Assembly (NCBI RefSeq): GCF_014208105.1
Contig: NZ_JACHMQ010000001.1
Location: 7,874,001 to 7,938,000, forward strand
DNA length: 64,000 bases
Reading direction: 5' to 3'
Source: Actinomadura coerulea
GTDB taxonomy: Bacteria > Actinomycetota > Actinomycetes > Streptosporangiales > Streptosporangiaceae
Shown here: piece after piece, positions 1-8,590 of the stretch
How positions within the stretch are numbered: position 1 is the stretch's first letter
Layout: each line of letters begins with the position of its first letter
Position numbers and translations under genes: made by a program
The notes under the pieces: model-generated
What the model was told of the DNA's origin: nothing
Database searches by the model: none
The model's input: the letters and a program-made list of their open reading frames with translations, nothing else

Positions 1-1552
1 TGCGCGGCAGTTCCCGGACGAACCGGATCTCCCGCGGGACCTTGTACCGGGCCAGGTGCGCGCGCACGTACTCCTTGAGCTCGTCCTCGGTGACCGCCGC
101 GCCCTCGTTCCTGACGACGTGCGCGGCGAGCCGCTGCCCGAACCTCTCGTCGTCCACCCCCGTCACCGACGCCTCCGCGACGTCCGGGTGGCCGCCGAGC
201 AGGTTCTCCACCTCGCCGGGGAACACGTTCTCCCCACCCGAGACGATCATGTCGTCGGCGCGGCCGTCGATGAACAGCCGCCCCGCCGCGTCGAAGTGCC
301 CGAGGTCGCCGGTGCCGGTCAGGCCGTTCCGCACCCGCTTGCCGCCGCCCCCGGTGTACCCGGCGAACCGCAGGCCGCCGCCGGTGTGGACCTCCCCGGT
401 CTCGCCCGCGGGCAGCTCCCGCCCGTCCTCCCCGAGCACCTTGATCGTGAGCCGGAAGGACGGCCTGCCGACCGTGCCGGGCGCGGCCCGCAGGTCCTCG
501 GGCGTGGCGATCGTGGCCCACCCGGTCTCCGTCGCGCCGTACACGTTGACGAGCACGTCGCCGAACGCGTCCATGAACGCCTCCGACAGGTGCGGATGCA
601 GGGCCGCCCCGCCGCACACGACCGCCCGCAGTGCCGGCGTCGGCGGCGCGCCCTCCACGTCCAGGATCCGCTGGAGCATCACCGGCACCGCCACGAGCGC
701 CTCCGCCCGGCAGTCCGCGATCGTCTCCAGCACCTGCCGGGGATCGAAGCGGCGGGACAGGACGAGCGGCATCCCCATGGCGAGCCCGACCGTCGTGTAG
801 GCGAAGCCGAGCAGATGGAAGAGCGGCGGCCCGATGACGATCGGCGCACCCGACCGGACGGGAACGCGCATCAGGTGGCTCAGGGCCGCGGGCAGCAGCG
901 ACGCGGCGGACAGGTCGTGCCGCGCCCCCTTGGGCGTGCCGGTCGTCCCGGACGTCATCAGGACGACCCGGCTCACCCGTCCGGGCCTGACGGGCTCGGG
1001 GCGGGTCTCCGCGATCAGCGCGTCGACCGTCCCGCCGCCGTCGGCCCACGCGACCACCCGTTCCCCGCCGAACCCCGACTCCTCGACGGCCGGCCCGAAC
1101 TCCTCGTCGTGGACGAGCAGCCCGATCTCCTCGCGCTCGACGACCTGCCCGAGCTGCCTGCCGGAGAAGTCGGCGTTCAGCAGCACGACGTCGTTGCCGA
1201 GCCGCGACGCCGCCAGAACCGTCTCGACGAACCCCCGGTGGTTGCGGCACAGGACTCCGACCTTCCCGTCGCCCATGCGGCCGCCGAGCGCCGTGGCCAG
1301 CGACGCCGCCCGCCGTTCGAGCTCCGCGTAGGTCAGCGCCCCGCGCTCGTCGATCAGGGCCGTCCGGTCGGGGAACCGCAGCGCGGCCATCGCGCCGAGC
1401 GTCGCGGGAACGGGCCCGTACCGCGCGTAGGGGAACAGCAGCCGCGCCGCCCGGTCGGGCCGGACGGGCCGCACCACCCCGGCGTCCCTGACCGCCCGAG
1501 CCGCCTTGACTCCAGCCTCCGCAGCACAACGAACCCGCCCGAGCAACAGCAC
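1..1552 (-). CDS. Class I adenylate-forming acyl-CoA synthetase, C-terminus cut by window edge
   Basis: The protein should activate a carboxylic acid with ATP to an acyl-AMP and pass it to CoA in the cytoplasm. The reverse strand reads an intact AMP-binding domain with the phosphate loop MTSGTTGTPKGA, the YGATETGW motif, the TGDLG motif and the hinge-side GRADDMIVSGGENVFP stretch. The frame still runs at base 1 with LARYKVPREIRFV, so only the last residues carrying the catalytic lysine are missing. A GTG start at 1552 is chosen because GGAGGA lies five bases upstream. The substrate cannot be told from sequence; medium or long-chain acids are typical of the FadD-like family. Confidence 0.85.
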   Translation of the reverse strand, partial: MLLLGRVRCAAEAGVKAARAVRDAGVVRPVRPDRAARLLFPYARYGPVPATLGAMAALRFPDRTALIDERGALTYAELERRAASLATALGGRMGDGKVGVLCRNHRGFVETVLAASRLGNDVVLLNADFSGRQLGQVVEREEIGLLVHDEEFGPAVEESGFGGERVVAWADGGGTVDALIAETRPEPVRPGRVSRVVLMTSGTTGTPKGARHDLSAASLLPAALSHLMRVPVRSGAPIVIGPPLFHLLGFAYTTVGLAMGMPLVLSRRFDPRQVLETIADCRAEALVAVPVMLQRILDVEGAPPTPALRAVVCGGAALHPHLSEAFMDAFGDVLVNVYGATETGWATIATPEDLRAAPGTVGRPSFRLTIKVLGEDGRELPAGETGEVHTGGGLRFAGYTGGGGKRVRNGLTGTGDLGHFDAAGRLFIDGRADDMIVSGGENVFPGEVENLLGGHPDVAEASVTGVDDERFGQRLAAHVVRNEGAAVTEDELKEYVRAHLARYKVPREIRFVRELPR

Positions 1553-1661
1553 GCCACTCCTCCGCCGAACCGACTCCGCCACCGGGCATACCCGGCTCTC
1601 GGCCGAGCAAAGGCACCCTCTCGCAACGGCCAAGGTCGAGTGTGCCGCGCGGCGGCGCCGG

Positions 1662-2585
1662 TCAGGAGGCGGTGAGGGCCGAGAGGAACCAGTCGAGTTC
1701 GCGGCGGGGGTGGCCGGGCGGGGACCAGTCGTTGACGATCGACAGGAGGTGCAGGTAGCGCTCGCGGCGGGGGTCGTTGGCGGCCGCGAGGTAGGCCGCC
1801 AGGCGGGCGCGCAGGGCGGGGGTGTCGGGCTGGTCCTGGAACTCGGCGTAGGCGGCGACGACTTCGGCGACGGCTCGCGACCCCTGGGGTGAGCCGGGGG
1901 CGACTCCCGCGGCGAGGAGGGGCCGGACGGTCTCGGCGACCCGGGCCACGGCGTGCTTGCGGGGTGGGCCTGTGCGGCGGGCGGCTTCGGTGGCGTGGTC
2001 GTCGAACAGGCCCCGCATCAGGGAGCGGAAGCCGGGGTCGCGCGAGAGTTCGGCCAGCTCCACCCAGGCCGCCAGTTGCTCGGACGTGGGGTCGTCGGGA
2101 AGTTCGGGGGCCAGGGACCGGTGCAGGACGCGGGACATCGGCCCCGTGTCGGGGGAGCCGAAGGAGCTGCCGAGGAAGTCGGCGACGAGGTCGTCGCGTT
2201 CGGCGGCGGACAGGCGGGCGAGCCGGTGCATCAGTTCCATCTCCTCGGGGTCGCTGCCGCGCCGGGCGGCGACGGTCAGCACCGCGTGCCGCAGCCGCAG
2301 CGTCCGCATCTGGACGGCGACGGCCTCGGCGTGGGCGGCGGCCGCGTCGGCGGCCGGCACCTCGCGTTCGACGATCTTCTGGACGGTGGCCAGGTCGATC
2401 CCCAGCTCGCGCAGCGTCCGCACCAGGCCCAGCCGGGCCACGGCGTCGGGCCCGTACCGCCGGTGCCCCGCCGCGGTCCGGCGCGCCGGGACGATCCCGC
2501 GCTCGGTGTAGAACCGCACGGCCTTCACCGTGACCCCGGCGCTGCGGGCGAGTTCGCCGATGGAGTAGGTCGCCTCCCCGTCCAT
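1662..2585 (-). CDS. MerR family transcriptional regulator
   Basis: This is a DNA-binding regulator of 307 residues. The N-terminus YSIGELARSAGVTVKAVRF is a textbook MerR winged helix-turn-helix, followed by YGPDAVARL and a long coiled dimerisation helix. The remaining 200 residues are a helical effector domain with no metal-binding cysteine cluster, so an organic ligand is more likely than a metal. A perfect palindrome sits in the spacer of its own promoter, which indicates autoregulation. No obvious target gene is divergent within reach other than the CGNR gene 213 bases away. Start is the ATG at 2585; the predicted transcript would begin almost at that codon. Confidence 0.85.
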   Translation of the reverse strand: MDGEATYSIGELARSAGVTVKAVRFYTERGIVPARRTAAGHRRYGPDAVARLGLVRTLRELGIDLATVQKIVEREVPAADAAAAHAEAVAVQMRTLRLRHAVLTVAARRGSDPEEMELMHRLARLSAAERDDLVADFLGSSFGSPDTGPMSRVLHRSLAPELPDDPTSEQLAAWVELAELSRDPGFRSLMRGLFDDHATEAARRTGPPRKHAVARVAETVRPLLAAGVAPGSPQGSRAVAEVVAAYAEFQDQPDTPALRARLAAYLAAANDPRRERYLHLLSIVNDWSPPGHPRRELDWFLSALTAS

Positions 2586-2591
2586 GGGCCC

Positions 2592-2622
2592 ACCCTGGCA
2601 TCTCCCCTCAGGGGAGATTCAA
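2592..2622 (-). promoter_or_regulatory. MerR-type promoter with operator palindrome
   Basis: On the minus strand TTGAAT (2617-2622) and CAGGGT (2592-2597) are separated by 19 bases. The spacer contains the perfect inverted repeat ATCTCCCCT-n-AGGGGAGAT at 2600-2618. A 19-20 bp spacer filled by the dyad is the hallmark of MerR-activated promoters. The site lies 15 bases before the MerR start codon. Confidence 0.7.
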
Positions 2623-2786
2623 GGCCACGGCCGGGTTGAAGCGGTGGGAGGCGTCGGCGTTGCCGCCGGGGTCGGCGGTGGCGAAGGTGTCGGCGCCGCC
2701 GATCCACCGCTGCCCCGACCTAACTGGTCAACTGAAGATAAGCGGTTAAGAGATCGGCGTCAACCGGCTAAGCAGGGATAGGCGGG

Positions 2787-2792
2787 TAGAAT
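2787..2792 (+). promoter_or_regulatory. -10 hexamer of a probably leaderless CGNR gene
   Basis: TAGAAT ends six bases before the GTG start at 2799, leaving no room for a ribosome binding site, so the mRNA is probably leaderless. No convincing -35 box is visible. Just upstream, 2730-2775 holds two related AAGCGGTTAAG/AACCGGCTAAG-like segments that could be an operator. Confidence 0.4.
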
Positions 2793-2798
2793 CGCGGT

Positions 2799-3371
2799 GT
2801 GCAGCCGGAAACCGAACCCGCGCGGCGGGACCCCGCGGACCCCCGCCCGCTGGTGGGGGAGCCGCTCTGCCTCGACCTGCTCAACACCCGGTGGGTCGAG
2901 GACGGCGTCCGTCGCGACCTGCTCGACTCCGTCGACGGCCTGGCCGTCTGGTTGCGGTCGGCGGGGCTGGACGGGCGTGCCGCAGCCGATCAGGCGACAC
3001 TCGACGCCTCCGTGCGGACCCGCGAGATCCTTCTGGCACTCGTGGACGAGGGGTCGCCCCCGGAGGCGGTGGACGCGCTCAACCTCGTCCTGGAACGCGG
3101 CGCGCTGCACTACCGGCTCGGGCCCGGCGGTCCGGAGAGCCGTCCGCGGACCGGCGACCCCGCTTGGCTGCCGTCATGGCTGGCCGCCGCCGACTACCTG
3201 CGCCTCATGACCGACAGCCCCGAGCGGGTCAAGCCCTGCGCGCACCCCGACTGCGTGCTGCACTTCCACGACACGAGCAAGAACGGCACCCGGCGCTGGT
3301 GCTCCATGGCGGTCTGCGGGAACCGGGCCAAAGCCGCCCGGCACTACGAGCGCGCGAAGACCGGGCGTTAG
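2799..3371 (+). CDS. CGNR zinc-finger domain protein (ABATE domain)
   Basis: This 190-residue protein has the two-part layout of the CGNR family. An N-terminal ABATE-type region starts with the conserved PLVGEPLCLDLLNTRW stretch, and the C-terminus carries a treble-clef-like zinc finger: PCAHPDCVLHFHDTSKNGTR, then RWCSMAVCGNRAKAARHY. Ligands are visible as C-x4-C and C-x4-C with the signature CGNR. Members are assumed to be stress-linked nucleic-acid-binding regulators; the exact role is unknown. Its TAG stop overlaps the TAA stop of the convergent LysR gene. The GTG start is chosen because a TAGAAT -10 box sits six bases before it. Confidence 0.85.
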   Translation: MQPETEPARRDPADPRPLVGEPLCLDLLNTRWVEDGVRRDLLDSVDGLAVWLRSAGLDGRAAADQATLDASVRTREILLALVDEGSPPEAVDALNLVLERGALHYRLGPGGPESRPRTGDPAWLPSWLAAADYLRLMTDSPERVKPCAHPDCVLHFHDTSKNGTRRWCSMAVCGNRAKAARHYERAKTGR

Positions 3372-4282
3372 GAGCGCCGTGGCGAACCGGGCGCGCCCGG
3401 CCTGAACGAGTCGACCAGGGCGGCGCGGACGGCGCGGACGGCGGGGGAGCGCCAGCGGGAGGCCGGCTCGGCGAGCCAGAGGTGGTGCCGGGACAGGCCG
3501 GCGGGCGGGGGCAGTTCGGCGAGCGTGCCGGCGGCGAGTTCGTCCGCGACGGTGACCGCGGGCAGCAGCGCGACGCCGAGGCCCGCGGCCGCGCAGCGCT
3601 TCGCCGTCTCGATGCCGCCGAAGCGGGGCGGGTTCGCCGCGGGGTCGGCGGCCTTGACCAGGGCGGCGAGCTCGTCGCTGTAGGAGCAGCCTTCCTCCAG
3701 GAGGAGGACGCCCGCCGCGGCCAGCTCCGCCGGTGTGGGAGGGCGGTCGCCCGGGAGGGGCGTGGCCGCCGCCGCGACGAGTGACAGGGGCTGGGCGCCG
3801 AGATCGACCAGGTCCACGCCGGACGGGCCGGGTGCGGGGTCCAGGACGAGGGCCAGGTCGGCGCGGCGGTGGGCGAGCGCTTCGAGCGCGGTCCGCGTGC
3901 CGGCGGGGAACAGCGACAGGGTCACGTCCGGGAACCGTGCCCGCAGCCGGGGCAGGAGGGGCGCGAGCCAGTAGGCGCACACGGACTCCGGGGCCCGGAC
4001 CCGCACCGGGCCGGACGGCTCGGTGGCGGTGGCGGCGACCTCGGCGAGCATCCGCTCCTGGAGGTCGAGGACGCCGCGGGCGTGCTCGGCGAGCAGCGAA
4101 CCGGCGCGGGTGGGGGAGACCCCGCCGGGGCGGCGGTCGAGCAGCGGCGTCCCGGCGAGGCGCTCCAGCGCCTGGACGTGCGCGGTGACCGTGGACTGCA
4201 CGAAGCCGAGCTCCGCCGCGGCGGCGGTCATCCCGCCGGTGCGCAGCACGGTCAGGAAGGTGGTGAGGAGGCGCGTGTCCAT
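3368..4282 (-). CDS. LysR family transcriptional regulator
   Basis: A LysR regulator of 304 residues. The N-terminal winged helix-turn-helix (MDTRLLTTFLTVLRTGGMTA, then AAELGFVQSTVTAHVQALE) is followed by a LysR substrate-binding domain. The ATG at 4282 gives the standard family N-terminus; an upstream in-frame ATG at 4300 would add six residues. It is divergent from the PhzF-like gene 71 bases away, the usual LysR arrangement, so it probably controls that gene. The intervening bases (about 4283-4353) would hold the shared operator; I see no perfect T-N11-A dyad. It converges on the CGNR gene with overlapping stop codons. Confidence 0.85.
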   Translation of the reverse strand: MDTRLLTTFLTVLRTGGMTAAAAELGFVQSTVTAHVQALERLAGTPLLDRRPGGVSPTRAGSLLAEHARGVLDLQERMLAEVAATATEPSGPVRVRAPESVCAYWLAPLLPRLRARFPDVTLSLFPAGTRTALEALAHRRADLALVLDPAPGPSGVDLVDLGAQPLSLVAAAATPLPGDRPPTPAELAAAGVLLLEEGCSYSDELAALVKAADPAANPPRFGGIETAKRCAAAGLGVALLPAVTVADELAAGTLAELPPPAGLSRHHLWLAEPASRWRSPAVRAVRAALVDSFRPGAPGSPRRS

Positions 4283-4353
4283 CGAACATCCCGATGCCAT
4301 CGATCAAGAACCATCGTTGGACGCGATGCTAGCCGTGGGAGCAGACTGCACGC

Positions 4354-5208
4354 ATGAGCGACAACGCACGAGCACTCCGCTACACCGCCTTCGACGTGGA
4401 CGGCGAGGGCGGCAACCCGGCCGGGGTCGTCCTGGACGCCGGGGGCCTGGACGCCTCGCGGATGCAGGAGATCGCGGCCGGGATCGGGTTCTCCGAGACG
4501 GCCTTCCTCGTGGACGGGGGAGGCGCGCCCGACCGGTTCGCGATCCGCTACTTCAGCCCGCTGGCCGAGGTCGCCTTCTGCGGGCACGCCACGATCGCGA
4601 CCGCCGTCGCGCTGGCCGAGCGGCGGGGGACGGGGCGCCTGCGGCTGAGCACCCCGGCCGGCGAGGTCGGGGTCGAGACCAGGGAGGCGGACGGCCGCGT
4701 CCTCGCCACCCTCACGAGCGTCCCGCCCGCCGTCCGGGCCGTCGAGGAGGCCGATCTCGCCGCGGCGCTGGCCGCGCTGCGCTGGGAGGCCGGGGAACTC
4801 GACCCGGGCCTGCCGCCTCGCATCGCCAACGCGGGCAACGACCACCTGGTCCTGGCGGCGTCCACGCGCGCCCGGCTCGCCGACCTCGACTACGACTGGG
4901 ACGCCCTCGGCGAGCTCATGGCGCGCCGTGCCTGGACGACCGTCCACCTCGTCTGGCGGGAGAGCGGGACCGTGTTCCACGCGCGCGACCCGTTCCCGCC
5001 CGGCGGGGTCGTGGAGGACCCGGCGACCGGCGCCGCCGCAGCGGCCTTCGGCGGCTACCTGCGCTCGCTGGGCCTCGTCGACCCTCCCGCCCGGATCACC
5101 GTCCGCCAGGGAGAGGACATGGGCCGCCCGAGCCGGCTGCTCGTGGACGTCCCCGCGGGGGACGCGGGCATCGGCGTGAGCGGGACCGCCGCGCCGATGG
5201 GCGGCTGA
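4354..5208 (+). CDS. PhzF family isomerase/epimerase
   Basis: This 284-residue protein belongs to the PhzF/diaminopimelate-epimerase-fold family. It starts with YTAFDVDGEGGNPAGVVLDA, has the FSETAF catalytic Glu motif (about residues 46-51), the FCGHATIATA motif, and the second-half GEDMGRPSRL motif. Known PhzF proteins isomerise trans-2,3-dihydro-3-hydroxyanthranilate, but most family members in genomes without phenazine genes have unknown substrates, and no phenazine genes are visible here. It is divergent from a LysR regulator that probably controls it, and lies 33 bases before the next gene on the same strand. Confidence 0.85.
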   Translation: MSDNARALRYTAFDVDGEGGNPAGVVLDAGGLDASRMQEIAAGIGFSETAFLVDGGGAPDRFAIRYFSPLAEVAFCGHATIATAVALAERRGTGRLRLSTPAGEVGVETREADGRVLATLTSVPPAVRAVEEADLAAALAALRWEAGELDPGLPPRIANAGNDHLVLAASTRARLADLDYDWDALGELMARRAWTTVHLVWRESGTVFHARDPFPPGGVVEDPATGAAAAAFGGYLRSLGLVDPPARITVRQGEDMGRPSRLLVDVPAGDAGIGVSGTAAPMGG

Positions 5209-5241
5209 CCGGCGGCCGCGACCGTCGAGTAGCGTCAGGCC

Positions 5242-5886
5242 ATGCAGCATTCGACCGCCGTGACCGCCGTGACCGCCGACGATCTCGACCTCGCCGTCCG
5301 GCTGGCCGTCGCCGCCCTGCGGGAGGCGCCCCCGGAGGCGTGGGACGCGAAGGCCGGGTCCCTCGAATGGGACTGCTGGGAGACCGTCGAGCACCTCAGC
5401 GACGACCTGTTCGCCTACGCCGCCCAGATCGCGCCGAGGACGCCGCCGATGGACGGCGAGGTGCCGTTCGTCTGGGAGAGCCGCCGCCCCGGCGGGCCGG
5501 CCAACGCCGTCCACGCGGACAGGAGCGCCGGGCCCGCGGGGCTGTTGCAGGTTCTGGACGCCTGCGGCGGGATGCTGTCCGCCGTGGTCCGCTGCACGCC
5601 CCCGGACGTCCGCGCGCACCACGGCTTCGGCGCTTCCGACGCCGAGGGGTTCGCCGCCATGGGGATCGTCGAGACCCTCGTCCACATGCACGACCTGGCG
5701 GAGGGGTCGGGGTTGCCGTGGGAGCCGCCCGCCGACCTGTGCGCGCGTGTGCTGGGACGCCTCTTCCCTGACGCGCCGGACGACACCGACCCCTGGTCGA
5801 CGCTGTTGTGGGCCACCGGTCGCGGTGACCTGCCGGGGCATCCGCGCGTCACGTCCTGGCGCTGGTACGGGAGCCCCCGCGGCTGA
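5242..5886 (+). CDS. DinB / mycothiol-dependent maleylpyruvate isomerase-like protein
   Basis: The 214-residue product looks like a member of the DinB/MDMPI four-helix metal-binding fold. WDCWETVEHLSDDLFAYA resembles the first-helix region with its conserved His, and ETLVHMHDLAEG resembles the H-x3-H/D pair on the third helix that completes the metal site. In actinomycetes such proteins often use mycothiol as thiol cofactor, but no substrate can be assigned. It may be read with the PhzF gene, though TAGCGT at 5230-5235 ends six bases before the ATG and suggests its own leaderless start. The family call is moderately sure; the function is not. Confidence 0.65.
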   Translation: MQHSTAVTAVTADDLDLAVRLAVAALREAPPEAWDAKAGSLEWDCWETVEHLSDDLFAYAAQIAPRTPPMDGEVPFVWESRRPGGPANAVHADRSAGPAGLLQVLDACGGMLSAVVRCTPPDVRAHHGFGASDAEGFAAMGIVETLVHMHDLAEGSGLPWEPPADLCARVLGRLFPDAPDDTDPWSTLLWATGRGDLPGHPRVTSWRWYGSPRG

Positions 5887-5900
5887 CCGTCGGCGTCCGG

Positions 5901-6983
5901 TCAGCGCCGGTAGTGGAAGGCCGGTTTGGGGTGCATCAGAAAGTCGTGATGGGAGATGTTCCAGGCGTAGGCGCCGGCCATGGTGAAGGCGATGACGTCG
6001 CCTGGCGCGAGTGGCGGGACGAGGACGTCGCGTGCGAAGACGTCTTTCGGGGTGCAGAGCTGGCCCACCAGTGTCGCCGGACGCTCCGGTCCATTCGCGG
6101 TCAGAACCTTGAAAGGCTGGTCGTGGCCCTTCGTCACGGGAGTCCGCAGATGGTGGGTGCCGCCTCTGAGAATGGCGAAAGTCTCGCCGCGCGTGGTCTT
6201 CACGTCCAGGACGTCGGTGACGTACCAGCCGTGGTACGCGGTCATCGCCCGTCCTGGTTCTATGCGGACTCTCGCTGGGATTTCGCTTAGGCCCGTCCCG
6301 TAGGTGTGCCAGTCGAAGCGGGCCTCGGGGGCGGCGTAGTCCACCGCCATCCCCCCGCCCACGTTCAATTCGGGATCGTCCACTCCTTGGGAGCGGAGCC
6401 AGGGGATCGCCCATTCCGCTATCCGGTGGGCCAGGTCGAGCATGGCCGGAGCGTCCAGGCCGGATGCCAGATGGGCGTGGACGCCTCGGAGGGTGAGGCT
6501 CGGATACCGGGCCAGAAGGCGGGCGCAATGGGCGAGGGTGTCCTCGTCCATGCCGAAAGGGCCGCTCATGGTGAGGGCGGCGTTCGGGACATTCACCTGC
6601 AGATTCGCGCGGAGCAGGACGTCGGCGGGCCCCAGCTCGGCCAGGCGGGCCAGCTCCCGGGGGCTTTCCACGTGGATCCGGTCGGGCTTGAGCGTGCGGG
6701 ACAACGCCAGTTCGCCGGCCGTTTTCCCGGGGCCGCCGAACGCCACGGGCTTGCCAGGGAGGATCTCCCGGACGTGGGCGAGTTCGCCGCCGGACGACAC
6801 CTCCATGCCGTCGACATGCGGCGCGAGAGTCCGGAGGATCTCGGTGTCCGGATTGGCCTTGACGGCGTAGAAGACCTCTGTGCCGGGCAGCGCGGCGCGT
6901 ATGCCGCGGACGTGGGCTTCGAGGCCGGGCAGGTCATAGACGTAGGCCGGGTACCGGCCGAGGCCCAGCGCGAATTCGTTCAC
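5901..6983 (-). CDS. Type III PLP-dependent decarboxylase of siderophore operon (PvsE/SbnH-like)
   Basis: This 360-residue enzyme has the alanine-racemase-fold decarboxylase layout. The PLP lysine is K42 in VFYAVKANP, HAHLAS follows on the barrel, GGGMAVDY is the phosphate-binding glycine loop, EPGRAM is conserved, and GQLCTPKDVFARD supplies the C-x3-D of the partner active site. Homologues in NRPS-independent siderophore operons (PvsE, SbnH) decarboxylate citryl-amino-acid intermediates, giving ethanolamine or diamine units. It is the last gene of a four-gene operon and its start overlaps the stop of the upstream synthetase by four bases (ATGA-type coupling). Lysine or ornithine decarboxylase activity is a less likely alternative. 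Confidence 0.85.
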   Translation of the reverse strand: MNEFALGLGRYPAYVYDLPGLEAHVRGIRAALPGTEVFYAVKANPDTEILRTLAPHVDGMEVSSGGELAHVREILPGKPVAFGGPGKTAGELALSRTLKPDRIHVESPRELARLAELGPADVLLRANLQVNVPNAALTMSGPFGMDEDTLAHCARLLARYPSLTLRGVHAHLASGLDAPAMLDLAHRIAEWAIPWLRSQGVDDPELNVGGGMAVDYAAPEARFDWHTYGTGLSEIPARVRIEPGRAMTAYHGWYVTDVLDVKTTRGETFAILRGGTHHLRTPVTKGHDQPFKVLTANGPERPATLVGQLCTPKDVFARDVLVPPLAPGDVIAFTMAGAYAWNISHHDFLMHPKPAFHYRR

Positions 6984-8590
6984 AGCGGACGGGGCGCGGC
7001 GAGCGGGTTGGGGACGGGGACGTAGGCCGCGCCGCGGTCGGCCGTCCGCGACCAGCGGGTGCGGAGATTGGCCTTGGCGGGCAGCGGCACACCGGCCAGA
7101 AGAGCCCTTACCTGAGGGTGGCGGTCATAGGCGGCGAAGTGCTTGCGCGCCGTGCGCCAGAGGGTCTCGTCCAAGGACGGGTGGAGGTCGGCTACGGCGG
7201 CGGCTATCTCGGTGAGGTGGTTGACGAGGAGGCAGTAGACGACACGGTTCCAGCCCTTGTCGGGGGCGTAGGTGAGGCCCTCTGCCACGCGGGCGGGAAG
7301 ATGCGACAGGTCCCAGTGGCCGGCGGTGAGCTTGGTGCCCTCCATGTCGCGGAACACGGCGTGGACGGGCATCCCGTCGGCGTCGACGCAGACGAGGACG
7401 TTCTGCAGATGAGGCTCCAGGACCACACCATGGTCCAGATAGGCGCCCAGCACAGGAGGCGCCACATGGGCTACGTATGAGTCCCACCAGGCTTGGGCGC
7501 TCTCCAGAGACGAGAGGGCGGGCAGGCCGGCGAGGAGCGCGTTGTAAGGGTCGGCCAGGGCGCCCGCGAGGAGGGGCGTGCCGGGAAGGGATCTGACGCC
7601 CTGCCGCAGGATCACTCCCAGGCCCTCGTACAGGCGGCGGTCAGGGAGGGCCACGCTGCGGTAGGCGGGTTCTCGGAGGAACGTGGCGTTCAGCTTCTCC
7701 AGGATGGGCGGCAGCAGTTCGTCGAGCGTCATCGCCCCGGTCAGCTCGTACCAGGCGTTCTTGCGGACGCAGTTGGTGATGCGCACATCCAGGCTGAACT
7801 TGCAGAACACGTCCGCGCCCGGCAGGTACGCGGTCCGGACGGACGAGGTAGGCACCGCCTCCATGTCGGACGGGCCGAGATCGACCAGAGAACCGTTCGC
7901 CAAAGCCTTCTGCAAGACGGGATTGCCTGCCAGCAGGGAGAACTGCCACGGATGGACGGGAAGGAGCCGACGCCCCGGCGGCGCCGAGGGGCCATGCGCT
8001 TCCAGTGCTGCGAACGCCTCCGCGTCCCCCTCCTCAGCGACGAGTTCCGCAGGAACGGCCAGCCACAGCGGACGGAACCGGGCCCTTGTCTCAGGCGCGT
8101 ACGCCAGCCACTCTTCCGGCGACCCCTGACGGGCCTTGGGGGACGGGTGGAAACGGTGCCCTGCGACGAGGGACTGCTCTGAGTCGATGTAGTCGATGGA
8201 GCGGTCTTCGGCGGGCTCGCCCCTGGCGGCGAGGATGGCGGTGAGCGCGGCGTGGCTGTCGTCCACCTGGACGAGGAACTCGGCGTTCGGGGAGCCGGTC
8301 GCCAACTCTAGTTCGCCCGCGACCAGGTTCGCCAGCCGGCCCCAGGCAGCCGGTATCCACTCGTCCTCGCGGCGTTCCTCGTAGGGCGGCGCCAGGCGGC
8401 AGGTCGCCCCGACCGGGGGGCGGGCCAGTCCCGCGCGCAGCACGACCCCCGCGCGGGGCAGCCGGAACACGAGGCGGGCGCCGTCCGGCCAGACCTGCTG
8501 CTCGGGCCCGCACACCTCCCGGATCAGGCAGTTGAGCAGGGCGGTCGCGGTGGCGTCGTCGGCCGTGACGGCCGGTTCTGTCAGCAGCAC
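6980..8590 (-). CDS. IucA/IucC family NIS siderophore synthetase (PvsD position)
   Basis: An ATP-dependent ligase of 536 residues that should join a citrate-type carboxylate to an amine or alcohol. Family motifs are visible in order: the HPSPKARQG substrate loop, LPVHPWQF, CKFSLDVRITNCVRKNAW, EPHLQNVLV and FRDMEGTKL. The longer open frame upstream is out of register with the family, so the GTG at 8590 is chosen. It overlaps the end of the previous synthetase gene by ten bases and has no clear ribosome binding site, implying translational coupling. By position it matches Vibrio PvsD, which acts on citrate and serine; specificity here is inferred only from gene order. Confidence 0.85.
   Translation of the reverse strand: MLLTEPAVTADDATATALLNCLIREVCGPEQQVWPDGARLVFRLPRAGVVLRAGLARPPVGATCRLAPPYEERREDEWIPAAWGRLANLVAGELELATGSPNAEFLVQVDDSHAALTAILAARGEPAEDRSIDYIDSEQSLVAGHRFHPSPKARQGSPEEWLAYAPETRARFRPLWLAVPAELVAEEGDAEAFAALEAHGPSAPPGRRLLPVHPWQFSLLAGNPVLQKALANGSLVDLGPSDMEAVPTSSVRTAYLPGADVFCKFSLDVRITNCVRKNAWYELTGAMTLDELLPPILEKLNATFLREPAYRSVALPDRRLYEGLGVILRQGVRSLPGTPLLAGALADPYNALLAGLPALSSLESAQAWWDSYVAHVAPPVLGAYLDHGVVLEPHLQNVLVCVDADGMPVHAVFRDMEGTKLTAGHWDLSHLPARVAEGLTYAPDKGWNRVVYCLLVNHLTEIAAAVADLHPSLDETLWRTARKHFAAYDRHPQVRALLAGVPLPAKANLRTRWSRTADRGAAYVPVPNPLAAPRPL

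Noticed and set aside
42..1675. Overlapping plus-strand frames at the left edge
   Set aside because: The minus strand holds an acyl-CoA synthetase with all family motifs in one frame; the plus frames show no domain.
4354..5208. PhzF gene as evidence for phenazine biosynthesis
   Set aside because: No other phz genes are present; PhzF-like proteins are common without phenazines.
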